DNA of 64,000 bases, from the NCBI RefSeq assembly GCF_039522585.1, contig NZ_BAAADR010000012.1; one strand, 5' to 3'. The notes under the pieces are model-generated. The model saw only the letters and a list, made by a program, of their open reading frames with translations, was not told where the DNA came from and ran no database searches. Positions 1 through 10,947 of the stretch are shown in pieces. The DNA comes from Bisbaumannia salifodinae (GTDB lineage: Bacteria > Pseudomonadota > Gammaproteobacteria > Pseudomonadales > Halomonadaceae). Position 1 is the stretch's first letter. Every line of letters starts with the position of its first letter. A program made the translations under genes and the position numbers.

Positions 1-3128
<3,128 letters not shown>

Positions 3129-3398
3129 AGACGACTCGTGGGGCTCGGCTTGGGGTCGGGAAACGCGCAGAGATAATGCCAGATTCGGGGGCGGCCTGTC
3201 CTCGTGCAAGCTGCATTTCACGGCACAGTCAGCGTTAGAGGCCCGGGGCTATCCTGGGGCAGGCACTCCGGAAGGCCGGCCCCGCGCAAAGACGCTGTAA
3301 ACCCGTCCCTGGGCGCTCGACTTTTTCGTCCCTGAAAAAGACGCTTTGCTCCGGCCTGTCCCCAGCGCCCCTCGGCCACTCCAACGGTGATAGTCCAG

Positions 3399-4010
3399 CT
3401 AGAACAGCGCCAGCTGGCGCTTGACCGGGGCGAAGGAACGGCGGTGCTCGGGGAGCGGCCCCAGGCGCTCCAGGGCGGCCAGGTGTTCCCGGGTCGGGTA
3501 GCCCTTGTGGCGGGCGAAGCCGTAGTCGGGGTGGCGGCCATCCAGGGCGAGCATCTGGGCGTCCCGGGCCACCTTGGCAAGGATCGAGGCGGCGGCGATG
3601 GCCGGGTGGCGGGCATCGCCCTTGACCACCGCCTGGCCCGGCAGCGGGTGGCCGGGCAGGCGGTTGCCGTCCACCAGCAGGTATTCGGCTGCGGGGGTCA
3701 GGGCATCGATGGCGCGGCGCATGGCCAGATGGGTCGCATGGTAGATATTCAGCTCGTCCACCTCGGCGGGGCTCGCCTCGGCCACGGCGAAGGCCAGCGC
3801 CCGGTCGCGGATCTCGTCATCCAGCGCCTGGCGGCGCTTCGCGGAGAGCGCCTTGGAGTCGTTCAATCCCGCGATGGGTCGTGCCGGGTCGAGGATCACC
3901 GCGGCGGCCACCACGGCGCCTACCAGGGGACCTCGCCCGACCTCATCGACCCCGGCGAGCCGCTGGCCGGCATAGTCGATCACCAGCGGCGGCAACTCGC
4001 GCTTGGTCAT
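3399..4010 (-). CDS. rnhB: Ribonuclease HII
   Basis: Cleaves the RNA strand of RNA-DNA hybrids and single ribonucleotides embedded in DNA. The 203-residue product has the RNase HII start motif GVDEVGRGPL with the metal-binding pair D22/E23, the VDGN motif, and the basic motif KGDARHPAIAAASILAKV. The start at 4010 gives the normal family length. Reading further upstream would only add residues from the duplicated lpxB/rnhB junction at 4011-4200. A GAGGAGG ribosome-binding site lies just upstream, inside the last copy of that duplication. Translation is probably coupled to the preceding mini-ORF through an ATGA overlap. Confidence 0.97.
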   Translation of the reverse strand: MTKRELPPLVIDYAGQRLAGVDEVGRGPLVGAVVAAAVILDPARPIAGLNDSKALSAKRRQALDDEIRDRALAFAVAEASPAEVDELNIYHATHLAMRRAIDALTPAAEYLLVDGNRLPGHPLPGQAVVKGDARHPAIAAASILAKVARDAQMLALDGRHPDYGFARHKGYPTREHLAALERLGPLPEHRRSFAPVKRQLALF

Positions 4011-4105
4011 GGGGCCACCTCCTCGGCCCATTCCAGGACCAGGCGCTGGCCGGCATAGTCGACCACATAGCCAACCACCAGCGGCGGCAACTCGCGCTTG
4101 GTCAT
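4007..4105 (-). CDS. Mini-ORF from duplicated lpxB/rnhB junction (copy nearest rnhB)
   Basis: A 32-codon ORF starting with the same nine codons as rnhB (MTKRELPPL). It continues through a variant of the RnhB N terminus with a four-residue insertion (VGYV) and ends in residues resembling the LpxB C terminus (WAEEVAP). Its stop overlaps the rnhB start as ATGA, and its own start overlaps the stop of the next upstream mini-ORF in the same way. The codons for AEEVA double as a GAGGAGG ribosome-binding site. It is either a decaying duplication product or a translated coupling peptide. No function is claimed, and expression is unproven. Confidence 0.35.
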   Translation of the reverse strand: MTKRELPPLVVGYVVDYAGQRLVLEWAEEVAP

Positions 4106-4200
4106 GAGGCCACCTCCTCGGCCCATTCCAGGACCAGGCGCTGGCCGGCATAGTCGACCACATAGCCAACCACCAGCGGCGGCAACTCGCGCTTGGTCAA
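4011..4200. repeat. 95-bp tandem duplication of lpxB end plus rnhB start
   Basis: Two adjacent 95-bp units (4011-4105 and 4106-4200) differ at only two positions. Read on the minus strand, each contains the rnhB initiation region fused to an lpxB-like tail with its Shine-Dalgarno sequence. The genuine rnhB start at 4010 is a third, more diverged copy lacking a 12-base insertion. Because 95 is not a multiple of 3, each copy ends in a stop that overlaps the next start. Confidence 0.9.
4102..4200 (-). CDS. Mini-ORF from duplicated lpxB/rnhB junction (copy nearest lpxB)
   Basis: Second 32-codon copy, 93 of 95 bases identical to the copy nearest rnhB. It would start with TTG at 4200, overlapping the lpxB stop (TTGA), and end AEEVAS with its stop overlapping the next ATG. 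The encoded peptide is otherwise identical to the other mini-ORF. The TTG in place of ATG could lower initiation here. As with the other copy, the sequence shows an open frame with a ribosome-binding site (GAGGAGG inside the lpxB tail), but nothing shows that the peptide is stable or functional. Confidence 0.3.
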   Translation of the reverse strand: MTKRELPPLVVGYVVDYAGQRLVLEWAEEVAS

Positions 4201-5393
4201 GGAGCGACCTCCTCGGCCCGCTCCGGGGCCACACTGGCCGGCAGCGGCGTGCCCGCCACCAGCGCCTCGATGGCCTCCGCGGCGCGGCGGCTGGCATCGC
4301 GCTGCAACCCGGCGTGCATGGCGGCGAAGCGCGCCTCCAGGGCGGCCCGGCCTTCGCCGTCGTCGAGCATCTCGCCCAGGCCGGCGGCAATCGCTTCGCT
4401 ACTGGCGGCGTCCTGGATCAGCTCCGGCACCAGGGGCTCCCGGGCGATCAGGTTGGGCAGCGAGATCCACTCGGTCTTGACCAGCCGCTTGGCCAGCCAG
4501 TGGGTGGCCGGGGCCATCCTGTAGGCCACCAGCATGGGACGATGGCAGAGCATCGCCTCCAGGGCCGCGGTGCCCGAGGCCAGCAGCACGGCATCGGCGG
4601 CCACCATGGCCTCCCGGGAACGGCCGTCCAGCAGATGGACCCGCCCGGCCAGCGCCGGGTGCGTCGCCAGCAGGGCCTCCAGCTGCTCGCGGCGCCCCGG
4701 CGTGGCGGCGGGAATCACCACGGACAGCGCGAGACGCTCGGCACACAGCCGCTCGGCGGCGGCCAGGAAGGTCTCGCCCAGGAAGCGCACCTCATTGGCC
4801 CGGGAGCCGGGCAACAGGGCCAGCACCTCGGCATCCTCAGGAAGGCCGAGCTCGCGGCGCGTGGCGGCGCGATCGGTCTCCAGGGGCAGCTCATCGGCCA
4901 GCGGGTGGCCGACGAAGGCCACCGGCACCCGGTGGCGACGATAGAAGGCGGCCTCGAAGGGCAGGAAGGTCAGCATGGCATCGACGGACCTGGCGATCCC
5001 CTTGACCCGTCCCTGGCGCCAGGCCCAGACGGAGGGACTGACATAGTGGGCGGTGGTCAGGCCCGCCTCGCGCAGCCGGCGCTCCAGCCCCAGATTGAAG
5101 TCCGGGGCGTCGATGCCGATGACGATATCCGGCCGCCAGGCCAGGGCATCCCGGTAGAGGGTGCGGCGCACCCGCAGCAGCTCGGGCAGGTGCTTGAGCA
5201 CCTCCACCAGGCCCATCACCGAGAGGGTCTCCAGGGGGAAGCGGCTGTCGATGCCCTCGTCGAGCATGCGCGGGCCGCCGATGCCGCGAAACTCGACGCC
5301 GGGGTGGCGCGCCTTGAGCTCGCGCATCAGGCCGGCGCCGAGGATATCGCCGGAGAGCTCCCCGGCGACCAGGTAGACTCGTCGCAGGGGCAC
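4197..5393 (-). CDS. lpxB: Lipid-A-disaccharide synthase
   Basis: Glycosyltransferase (GT19) joining UDP-diacylglucosamine and lipid X into the lipid A disaccharide at the inner membrane. The sequence shows the N-terminal VAGELSGDILGAGL motif, the middle IDAPDFN and HYVSPSVWAWRQ motifs, LLPGSR, and the C-terminal ASGTAALE donor-binding motif. It lies directly after lpxA. The GTG at 5393 starts 5 bases past the lpxA stop and gives 398 residues, near the family's usual 380. An in-frame ATG at 5447 would add 18 residues overlapping lpxA. Neither has a strong ribosome-binding site. The last codons overlap the TTG of the first duplicated mini-ORF. Confidence 0.96.
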   Translation of the reverse strand: MPLRRVYLVAGELSGDILGAGLMRELKARHPGVEFRGIGGPRMLDEGIDSRFPLETLSVMGLVEVLKHLPELLRVRRTLYRDALAWRPDIVIGIDAPDFNLGLERRLREAGLTTAHYVSPSVWAWRQGRVKGIARSVDAMLTFLPFEAAFYRRHRVPVAFVGHPLADELPLETDRAATRRELGLPEDAEVLALLPGSRANEVRFLGETFLAAAERLCAERLALSVVIPAATPGRREQLEALLATHPALAGRVHLLDGRSREAMVAADAVLLASGTAALEAMLCHRPMLVAYRMAPATHWLAKRLVKTEWISLPNLIAREPLVPELIQDAASSEAIAAGLGEMLDDGEGRAALEARFAAMHAGLQRDASRRAAEAIEALVAGTPLPASVAPERAEEVAP

Positions 5394-5397
5394 CGCG

Positions 5398-6165
5398 CTA
5401 GCGGGTAATGCCACGGGTGGACGCCTCGATGGAGGCGATAAAGGCATCGGTCTCGGCGAGCCGGAAGCGGCTGCGGATCTCGCCCAGGGCCTGCTCCACG
5501 GTCAGCCCCTGGCGATAGACCAGCTTGTAGGCCTCACTCAGGGCCTTGATCGCCTCACTGGAGAAGCCGCGGCGCTTGAGCCCCACCAGGTTGAGGCCAT
5601 GGGGCTGGGCCGGGTTGCCATTGATCATCACATAGGCGGGCACATCCTTGGTGATGATGGAACCGCCCCCGGCCATGGCATGGGCACCGAAGCGACAGAA
5701 CTGGTGGATGGCGGAGAGGCCGCCGAGGATGACGAAATCGCCCAGGTGCACATGGCCGGCCAGGGTTACCTGGTTGGCCAGGATGCAGTCGTTGCCGATC
5801 ACGCAGTCATGGCCCACATGGGCGTAAGCCATAAAGAGGTTGCGGGACCCGATGGTGGTGACGCCGCGATCCTGAACGGTGCCGCGGTGCAGGGTGGCCC
5901 CCTCGCGGATCACGTTGTCGTCGCCCATCTCCAGGCGCGTGGGCTCGCCGGCGTATTTCTTGTCCTGGCAATCCTCACCCACCGAGGCGAACTGAAAGAT
6001 GCGGGTACGCTCGCCCAGCACGGTGGGCCCCTTGATCACCACATGGGGACCAATACGCGAGCCGGCGCCGATCTCCACGTCGGGCCCGATCACGCTGAAA
6101 GGGCCCACCTCGACGTCCTCGGCCAGACGCGCCTTGGGGTCAATGATGGCGGTGGGATGTATCAA
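5398..6165 (-). CDS. lpxA: UDP-N-acetylglucosamine O-acyltransferase
   Basis: Cytoplasmic enzyme for the first step of lipid A synthesis: transfer of a hydroxyacyl chain from ACP to the 3-OH of UDP-GlcNAc. The 255-residue product begins MIHPTAIIDP and shows left-handed beta-helix hexapeptide repeats (for example VEVGPFSVIGPDVEIG). It has the MAYAHVGHDC segment, which contains the histidine used as general base in LpxA. The ATG overlaps the fabZ stop by four bases, so the pair is translationally coupled. Length and start match the family. Confidence 0.97.
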   Translation of the reverse strand: MIHPTAIIDPKARLAEDVEVGPFSVIGPDVEIGAGSRIGPHVVIKGPTVLGERTRIFQFASVGEDCQDKKYAGEPTRLEMGDDNVIREGATLHRGTVQDRGVTTIGSRNLFMAYAHVGHDCVIGNDCILANQVTLAGHVHLGDFVILGGLSAIHQFCRFGAHAMAGGGSIITKDVPAYVMINGNPAQPHGLNLVGLKRRGFSSEAIKALSEAYKLVYRQGLTVEQALGEIRSRFRLAETDAFIASIEASTRGITR

Positions 6166-6605
6166 GCGACCTTCCTCTCGGCACAGATGATATCGGCTTC
6201 GCAGGCCAGCTCACCGTCGACGGTGGCGCGGCAGGCGAACTTCCAGATGCCACGTTTCTCGCGCTCCACCCGCGCCTCCAGACGCAGTTGGTCGCCGGGC
6301 ATCACCGGGCGCTTGAAGCGGGCATTGTCGCTGCCCACCAGGTAGTAGACATAGCCATCGGCGGGCAACTTGTTGACGGTCTTGAACCCCAAGATACCAC
6401 AGGCCTGGGCCATGGCCTCGATGATCAATACCCCGGGCATGATGGGGTGGTGGGGAAAGTGGCCATTGAAGAAGGGCTCGTTCACGCTGACGTTCTTGTA
6501 GGCAACGATGGATTGCCCCAGCTCCAGCTCCAGTACCCGATCCACCAGCAGGAAGGGGTAACGGTGGGGCAGATAGTCACGAATGTCGTTGATGTCCATT
6601 ACCAT
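6162..6605 (-). CDS. fabZ: 3-hydroxyacyl-ACP dehydratase
   Basis: Hot-dog-fold dehydratase of fatty-acid elongation. It competes with LpxA for hydroxyacyl-ACP, which explains its place in the lipid A operon. The 147-residue product contains HRYPFLLVDRV and the active-site segment FFNGHFPHHPIMPGVL with the catalytic histidine. The start at 6605 (MVMDIN) has an AGAGGT ribosome-binding site; ATG 6599 is a close alternative. It overlaps lpxA by four bases. A hairpin followed by four T residues lies just upstream, so some transcripts from lpxD may stop before fabZ. Confidence 0.97.
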   Translation of the reverse strand: MVMDINDIRDYLPHRYPFLLVDRVLELELGQSIVAYKNVSVNEPFFNGHFPHHPIMPGVLIIEAMAQACGILGFKTVNKLPADGYVYYLVGSDNARFKRPVMPGDQLRLEARVEREKRGIWKFACRATVDGELACEADIICAERKVA

Positions 6606-6625
6606 CGAGGCACCTCTAGAAGACG

Positions 6626-6650
6626 AAAATGCTCGCCCGACGGGCGAGCA
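6626..6650 (-). terminator. Hairpin with short T-run between lpxD and fabZ
   Basis: A near-perfect palindrome (6630-6650, stem about 9 bp, loop 3 nt) is followed on the minus strand by TTTT. It lies inside what should be one operon, so it may be an attenuating terminator or an RNA-stabilising end. Confidence 0.5.
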
Positions 6651-6714
6651 TGGAGCGGCGCCGAGCGCCGATTGACTGGCCAGGCGGTGAATTATACCCG
6701 CGCAGGCCCAGGGC

Positions 6715-7755
6715 TCAACGCGATTCCTGGGCCTTCTCCAGCCGCGCCAGGCGCTTGGCCAGGGCATCGAGCTGCTTGAAGCGCACCGCATTCTTGCGCC
6801 ACTGGGCGTTGCTCATGGCACCGGTGCCGGAGGAGTAGACGCCGGGCTCATGGATGGAGTTGGTGACCAGGCTCATGCCGGTGACCTGGACCCCGTCACA
6901 GATGGTCAGATGACCGGAGAGGCCCACGCCGCCGCCCAGCAGGCAATGCTGGCCCACCTTGGTGGAGCCGGCGATACCGACGCAGCCGGCCAGGGCGCTG
7001 TGATCACCGATCTGCACGTTGTGGGCGATCTGTACCTGGCTGTCGATCTTGACGTCATTACCGATCAGCGTATCGCCCAGGGCGCCGCGGTCGATGCTCG
7101 AGCAGCTGCCTACCTCCACGTCGTCGCCCAGCACCACCCCGCCCAGTTGGGCGATCTTGTGCCAGCGCCCGCCGTCATGGGCGAAGCCGAAGCCGTCGCC
7201 GCCGATCACGCAGCCGCTGTGCAGGATGGCCCGCTCGCCGATCACCACGCCGTGGCAGACGGTGACATTGGCATGCAACCGGGAGCCGGCCCCGATGCGG
7301 GTGTCGGCGCCGATCACCGAACCTGGCCCCACCACCACGCCATCACCCAGCTCGACGCCGGCCTCGATCACCGCCTGGGGGCCGATTTCCACGTCGCGCC
7401 CCAGCACCACCCCATCGGCCACCACGGCGGTGGGGTGGGTGCCCGGAGCCTGGCGGCCGATCAGCGGGTCGAAGAGCCGGGACAGGGCCGCATAGCCCAG
7501 GTAGGGATTCTCCAGGGTCAGGCAGGCGGTGGGGCACTCCTCGGCCTGCCCGGGGTGCAGCAGCACCGCCGCGGCCCGGGTCTCGGGCAGATACTTGAGG
7601 TAAGCGCGGTTGGCCAGGAAGGTGATGTCCTCGGGGCCGGCCTCGCTGAGGGTGGCCAGGCCGGAGACCCGACGCCGGCCGTCGCCGATCAGGGTCGCGC
7701 CGAGCCGCTCGGCCAGCTCCTCCAGGGTGAAGGCGGGAGTGTGGGCGTGTGTCAT
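6715..7755 (-). CDS. lpxD: UDP-3-O-acylglucosamine N-acyltransferase
   Basis: Third step of lipid A synthesis: N-acylation of UDP-3-O-acylglucosamine using hydroxyacyl-ACP. The 346-residue product has the N-terminal uridine-binding LpxD domain (ITFLANRAYLKYL). Hexapeptide repeats follow, with the conserved SCSSIDRGAL and IAHNVQIG segment carrying the catalytic histidine, and then a C-terminal helix. It sits between skp and fabZ as in E. coli. Length and start match the family. Confidence 0.97.
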   Translation of the reverse strand: MTHAHTPAFTLEELAERLGATLIGDGRRRVSGLATLSEAGPEDITFLANRAYLKYLPETRAAAVLLHPGQAEECPTACLTLENPYLGYAALSRLFDPLIGRQAPGTHPTAVVADGVVLGRDVEIGPQAVIEAGVELGDGVVVGPGSVIGADTRIGAGSRLHANVTVCHGVVIGERAILHSGCVIGGDGFGFAHDGGRWHKIAQLGGVVLGDDVEVGSCSSIDRGALGDTLIGNDVKIDSQVQIAHNVQIGDHSALAGCVGIAGSTKVGQHCLLGGGVGLSGHLTICDGVQVTGMSLVTNSIHEPGVYSSGTGAMSNAQWRKNAVRFKQLDALAKRLARLEKAQESR

Positions 7756-7802
7756 GGGCGCCTTTGCCGGTCAGGGGCCGGGAGCGAACTCCCGGCGACT
7801 CA

Positions 7803-8309
7803 TCAGTTGAGGGTATTGAGAATCTGGGTGACCTCGTCGGTGACGTCGGTCAGCTCGAGGGTGGTATGAATCACGCCCTCGCGATCGATCAGCACCTCGA
7901 TATTGTGGCGCTCGACGATCTGGTCCACGGCCTGCTCCAGCTTGGGCTCCGCCTCTTGCAGGAAGGCCTGCTCGGAACGCATCTGGGCCTCGCCGATCTG
8001 CTGACGCAACTGCATGAAGCGCTGCTCTTTCTCCATGCCCTCCTGCAGCAGGGTCTCGCGCTCGGACTCGGACATCACGGCGCCATCCTGCTCCAGGCGC
8101 TGCTGCAGGGCCTGGAGTTCCTGGCCGAGGGTCTGGGCCTCCTGCTGGGGCCCCTCGATCTCGCTGCGCAGCTCGCTCATCTGGCGCTGCGCCTCGTCGG
8201 TTTCCATCAGCGCCTGGCGCCAGTCCAGCACCGCCACCTCGGCGGCCTGGGCCAGGCTGGCGCCCCCCATCAGGGCGGCGAAACCGAGGGCAAGGGTCAA
8301 TTTACGCAT
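7803..8309 (-). CDS. skp: Periplasmic OmpH/Skp family chaperone
   Basis: Holds unfolded outer-membrane proteins in the periplasm and hands them to the BAM complex. A signal peptide of about 22 residues ends in ASLAQA. The mature part opens with AEVAVLDWRQAL and is followed by the long charged, glutamine-rich coiled coil that forms the Skp tentacles, ending near residue 168. It lies immediately after bamA and before lpxD, the conserved order. Start and length are typical of the family. Confidence 0.93.
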   Translation of the reverse strand: MRKLTLALGFAALMGGASLAQAAEVAVLDWRQALMETDEAQRQMSELRSEIEGPQQEAQTLGQELQALQQRLEQDGAVMSESERETLLQEGMEKEQRFMQLRQQIGEAQMRSEQAFLQEAEPKLEQAVDQIVERHNIEVLIDREGVIHTTLELTDVTDEVTQILNTLN

Positions 8310-8344
8310 AGGTCACTCTCCTGGTGATCCGAAGGGTTGATGGC

Positions 8345-10681
8345 TCAGAAGGTCTGACCCAACGAGAACTGGAAGAACTGGGTATCGTCGCCGCTCTCGT
8401 CATTGAGCGGCTCGGCGATGCTGAAGGTCAGCGGCCCCACCGGGGTCAGCCAGGAGAGGCCGATACCGGCACTGTAGCGCAGCTCCCCCAGGTCGATGCC
8501 GGATTCACAGCGCGAGGTCTCCCCCGCCGGCACCGGCAAACAGCTGGTCAGGAAAGTATTGCCCGCATCCAGGAAGAAGCCCGCCTGCAGGGAGCGCTGA
8601 TCCTCGACGAAGGGCACCGGGAAGAAGAGCTCCACGCTGCCCTCCACCAGCATGTTGCCGCCCAGGGTACGCTCCCGGTCGCCGCTGGATGGCGGCGTGG
8701 TGCGCGGTCCCAGGGTGTTGCCGGTAAAGCCGCGCACCGAGCCCAGACCACCGGAGAAGAAGTTCTCGTAGAAGGGATAGGGGTCATTGCCGATGCTGTC
8801 GGCATAGCCCAGGGTGGTGCCGAACTTCAGTGACCAGTCGTTATTCAGGGCGAAGAGCTGCTGGGCCCGGTAACGCAGCTTGTAGTAGTCGGCGTCGCTG
8901 CCCGGCACCGCGGCCTCCAGGGAGAGACGCTGGTAGTTGCCGGCGGTGGGCATCACGCCGCGGTTGAGGCTGTTGCGGGTCCAACTGGCGGTGAGCTTGA
9001 GACTCTGGGCATCGGCGCCCTGGTCTTCCACGTACTGGCGGATCTCCAGGGCGGTGTCGTTGTAGGTCTTGATCGTCAGGTCTTCGAGGCTGGCCCCGAA
9101 ATTGAGGCGACTGATCTCGTCGATCGGATAGCCGAAATTGATGCCGCCACCGAAGGAGTCGGTGGAATAGGTGGAGATATCCGAGTCCTCGTAGTCGGTC
9201 TCCCGATAGAAGAGGTTATAGCCGCGGGAGATACCGTCCAGGGTCCAGTAGGGATTGGTGTAGCCGAAGTTGAGTCCGGTGAAGGTGTCGCTGCGCTGGG
9301 CATTGAAGTTGACCCGGTTGCCGGTGCCCAGGAAGTTGCTCTGGGAGAGGCCGGCGCCATAGATCACCCCGGCGGTCTGCGAGAAGCCGATGCTCGCGGA
9401 AATGGAGCCCGAAGGCTGTTCCTCGACCCGATAGGTCACGTCCAGTTGATCCGGCTCGCCGGGCACCGGGCGGGTCTCCACCTCGACCTGCTTGAAGAAG
9501 CCCAGGCGTTCCAGACGCTGGCGGGACTGACTGATCGACTCGGTGGAGGCCGGTGCCCCCTCCAACTGGATCATCTCGCGACGCAGCACCTCGTCCTGGG
9601 TGGTGGTATTGCCGACGAAGTCGATACGTCGCACATAGGCCCGTCGACCGGGATTGACCGCCAACAGCAGGTCCACGGTCTCGCCATCGTCACGCACCTG
9701 GGGAACCGGCTCGATCTCGGCGAAGGTGAAGCCCTCGGCACCCAGGCGCGAACGCAGGGCCTCCACCGAGGCGGTGACCTCGCTGCGCGAGAAGATTTCC
9801 CCCGGCGTCGCCGCCACCAGGGCACGGGCCTCGCTGGGCGGGATGATCAGGTCACCCTCGAAACGGATATCGCCGAGGCGATACTGGCGCCCCTCATCCA
9901 CATTGACGGTGATAAAGATCTGCGATTGGTCGGGACTGATGGCCACCTGGGTGGAGGCGATATCGAAGTTGACATAGCCGCGATCCAGGTAGAAGGCCCG
10001 CAACCGCTCCAGGTCGCCGGCCAGGGCCTCCCGAGAATACTCGTCCTTGGAGAACCAGCCGAAGATCCGCCCCGGGCGATCCTCCAGCTCGAAAACATCG
10101 CTCAGGGTGTCGTTATCGAAGGCCCGATTGCCGACGATATTGATCTGGCGAATCCGCGCCACCGCCCCTTCGTTGATATCGATATTGACCCGGACGCGGT
10201 TGTCGCCGACCTCCTCCACCCGGGTATCGATCCGCGCGCTGTAGCGGCCCTGGGACTGATAGAGCTGCTCCAGCTCCCGCTGCATCTCCTCCAGGGTGGA
10301 GAGCTGCAGCACCTCGCCTTCCGCCAGGTCGACGCCACGCATGGCCCGGCGCAGCTCCTCCTCGGGCACCAGGGAATTGCCGCTGATCTCGATGGCGGCG
10401 ATAAAGGGGCGCTCCACCACCTGGATGATCAACACCTCGCCGTCCCGGGCCAGTTGAATATCCTCGAAGAGGCCGGTGGCGAAGAGTTCACGGGCCGCCT
10501 CGGCCAGCTCGCGCTCCTCGACCCGTTCACCGGCGCCCACGGGGAAGGCATTGAAGACGGAGGCCGCGGGTACCCGTTGCAGGCCCTCCACGCGGATATC
10601 GGAGATATTGAATTCGTTCGCCGAGGCCGACTGGGCGCCGGCCAGAAGCAGCGCTGCCAATCCGATGGTCTTGAGTTTCAT
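8345..10681 (-). CDS. bamA: Outer membrane protein assembly factor BamA
   Basis: Omp85-family barrel at the core of the BAM complex, which folds and inserts outer-membrane proteins. A signal peptide (cleavage after about residue 21, QSASA) is followed by NEFNISDIRVEGLQRV, the start of POTRA 1. Five POTRA domains run to about residue 420. The C-terminal 16-strand barrel follows, with the conserved VRGF loop motif and a terminal aromatic residue (SLGQTF), the BAM recognition end. It is 778 residues long, as expected. A sigma70-like promoter lies upstream at 10762-10789. Confidence 0.97.
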   Translation of the reverse strand: MKLKTIGLAALLLAGAQSASANEFNISDIRVEGLQRVPAASVFNAFPVGAGERVEERELAEAARELFATGLFEDIQLARDGEVLIIQVVERPFIAAIEISGNSLVPEEELRRAMRGVDLAEGEVLQLSTLEEMQRELEQLYQSQGRYSARIDTRVEEVGDNRVRVNIDINEGAVARIRQINIVGNRAFDNDTLSDVFELEDRPGRIFGWFSKDEYSREALAGDLERLRAFYLDRGYVNFDIASTQVAISPDQSQIFITVNVDEGRQYRLGDIRFEGDLIIPPSEARALVAATPGEIFSRSEVTASVEALRSRLGAEGFTFAEIEPVPQVRDDGETVDLLLAVNPGRRAYVRRIDFVGNTTTQDEVLRREMIQLEGAPASTESISQSRQRLERLGFFKQVEVETRPVPGEPDQLDVTYRVEEQPSGSISASIGFSQTAGVIYGAGLSQSNFLGTGNRVNFNAQRSDTFTGLNFGYTNPYWTLDGISRGYNLFYRETDYEDSDISTYSTDSFGGGINFGYPIDEISRLNFGASLEDLTIKTYNDTALEIRQYVEDQGADAQSLKLTASWTRNSLNRGVMPTAGNYQRLSLEAAVPGSDADYYKLRYRAQQLFALNNDWSLKFGTTLGYADSIGNDPYPFYENFFSGGLGSVRGFTGNTLGPRTTPPSSGDRERTLGGNMLVEGSVELFFPVPFVEDQRSLQAGFFLDAGNTFLTSCLPVPAGETSRCESGIDLGELRYSAGIGLSWLTPVGPLTFSIAEPLNDESGDDTQFFQFSLGQTF

Positions 10682-10761
10682 TCAGTCGCTTCGCTCGCGT
10701 TGGTCTGCCCATCGAGATCCCGTGCTTCCCTGCCAGGAGGAACGGTGTTCGAAATAGGCAC

Positions 10762-10789
10762 CTTATACATTTGTGCGGGTAACTGACAA
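10762..10789 (-). promoter_or_regulatory. Candidate sigma70 promoter for bamA
   Basis: On the minus strand TTGTCA (10789-10784) is followed after 16 bases by TATAAG (10767-10762), about 80 bases before the bamA start. This would let bamA-skp-lpx genes be transcribed separately from rseP. Confidence 0.5.
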
Positions 10790-10843
10790 GGCCGGGCCGT
10801 CTGCTCCAGCCAACGTCAGGGCCGGCGGCTGGCGCCACCCGCC

Positions 10844-10947
10844 GGCTTATAGTCGCATTAAATCGTTCGAATGGCGCCATCCGCGCCCGATCATCGCCGC
10901 GGCCCATGCGCCGCCCTCAACCGTGGGCTTATAGTCGCATTAAATCG
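10844..10947. repeat. Direct repeat of the rseP 3' end
   Basis: A 22-base sequence covering the last codons and stop of rseP (10926-10947) recurs exactly at 10844-10865, 82 bases further downstream of rseP. Weaker similarity extends into the flanks (GATGATC and ATGGC blocks). It looks like a decayed local duplication of the gene end. Confidence 0.8.

Noticed and set aside
3129..3398. Promoter or small gene in the 270-base gap between rnhB and dnaE
   Set aside because: Several weak -10-like stretches and a short A/T palindrome near 3321-3342 are present, but no -35/-10 pair with proper spacing and no convincing short gene could be supported.
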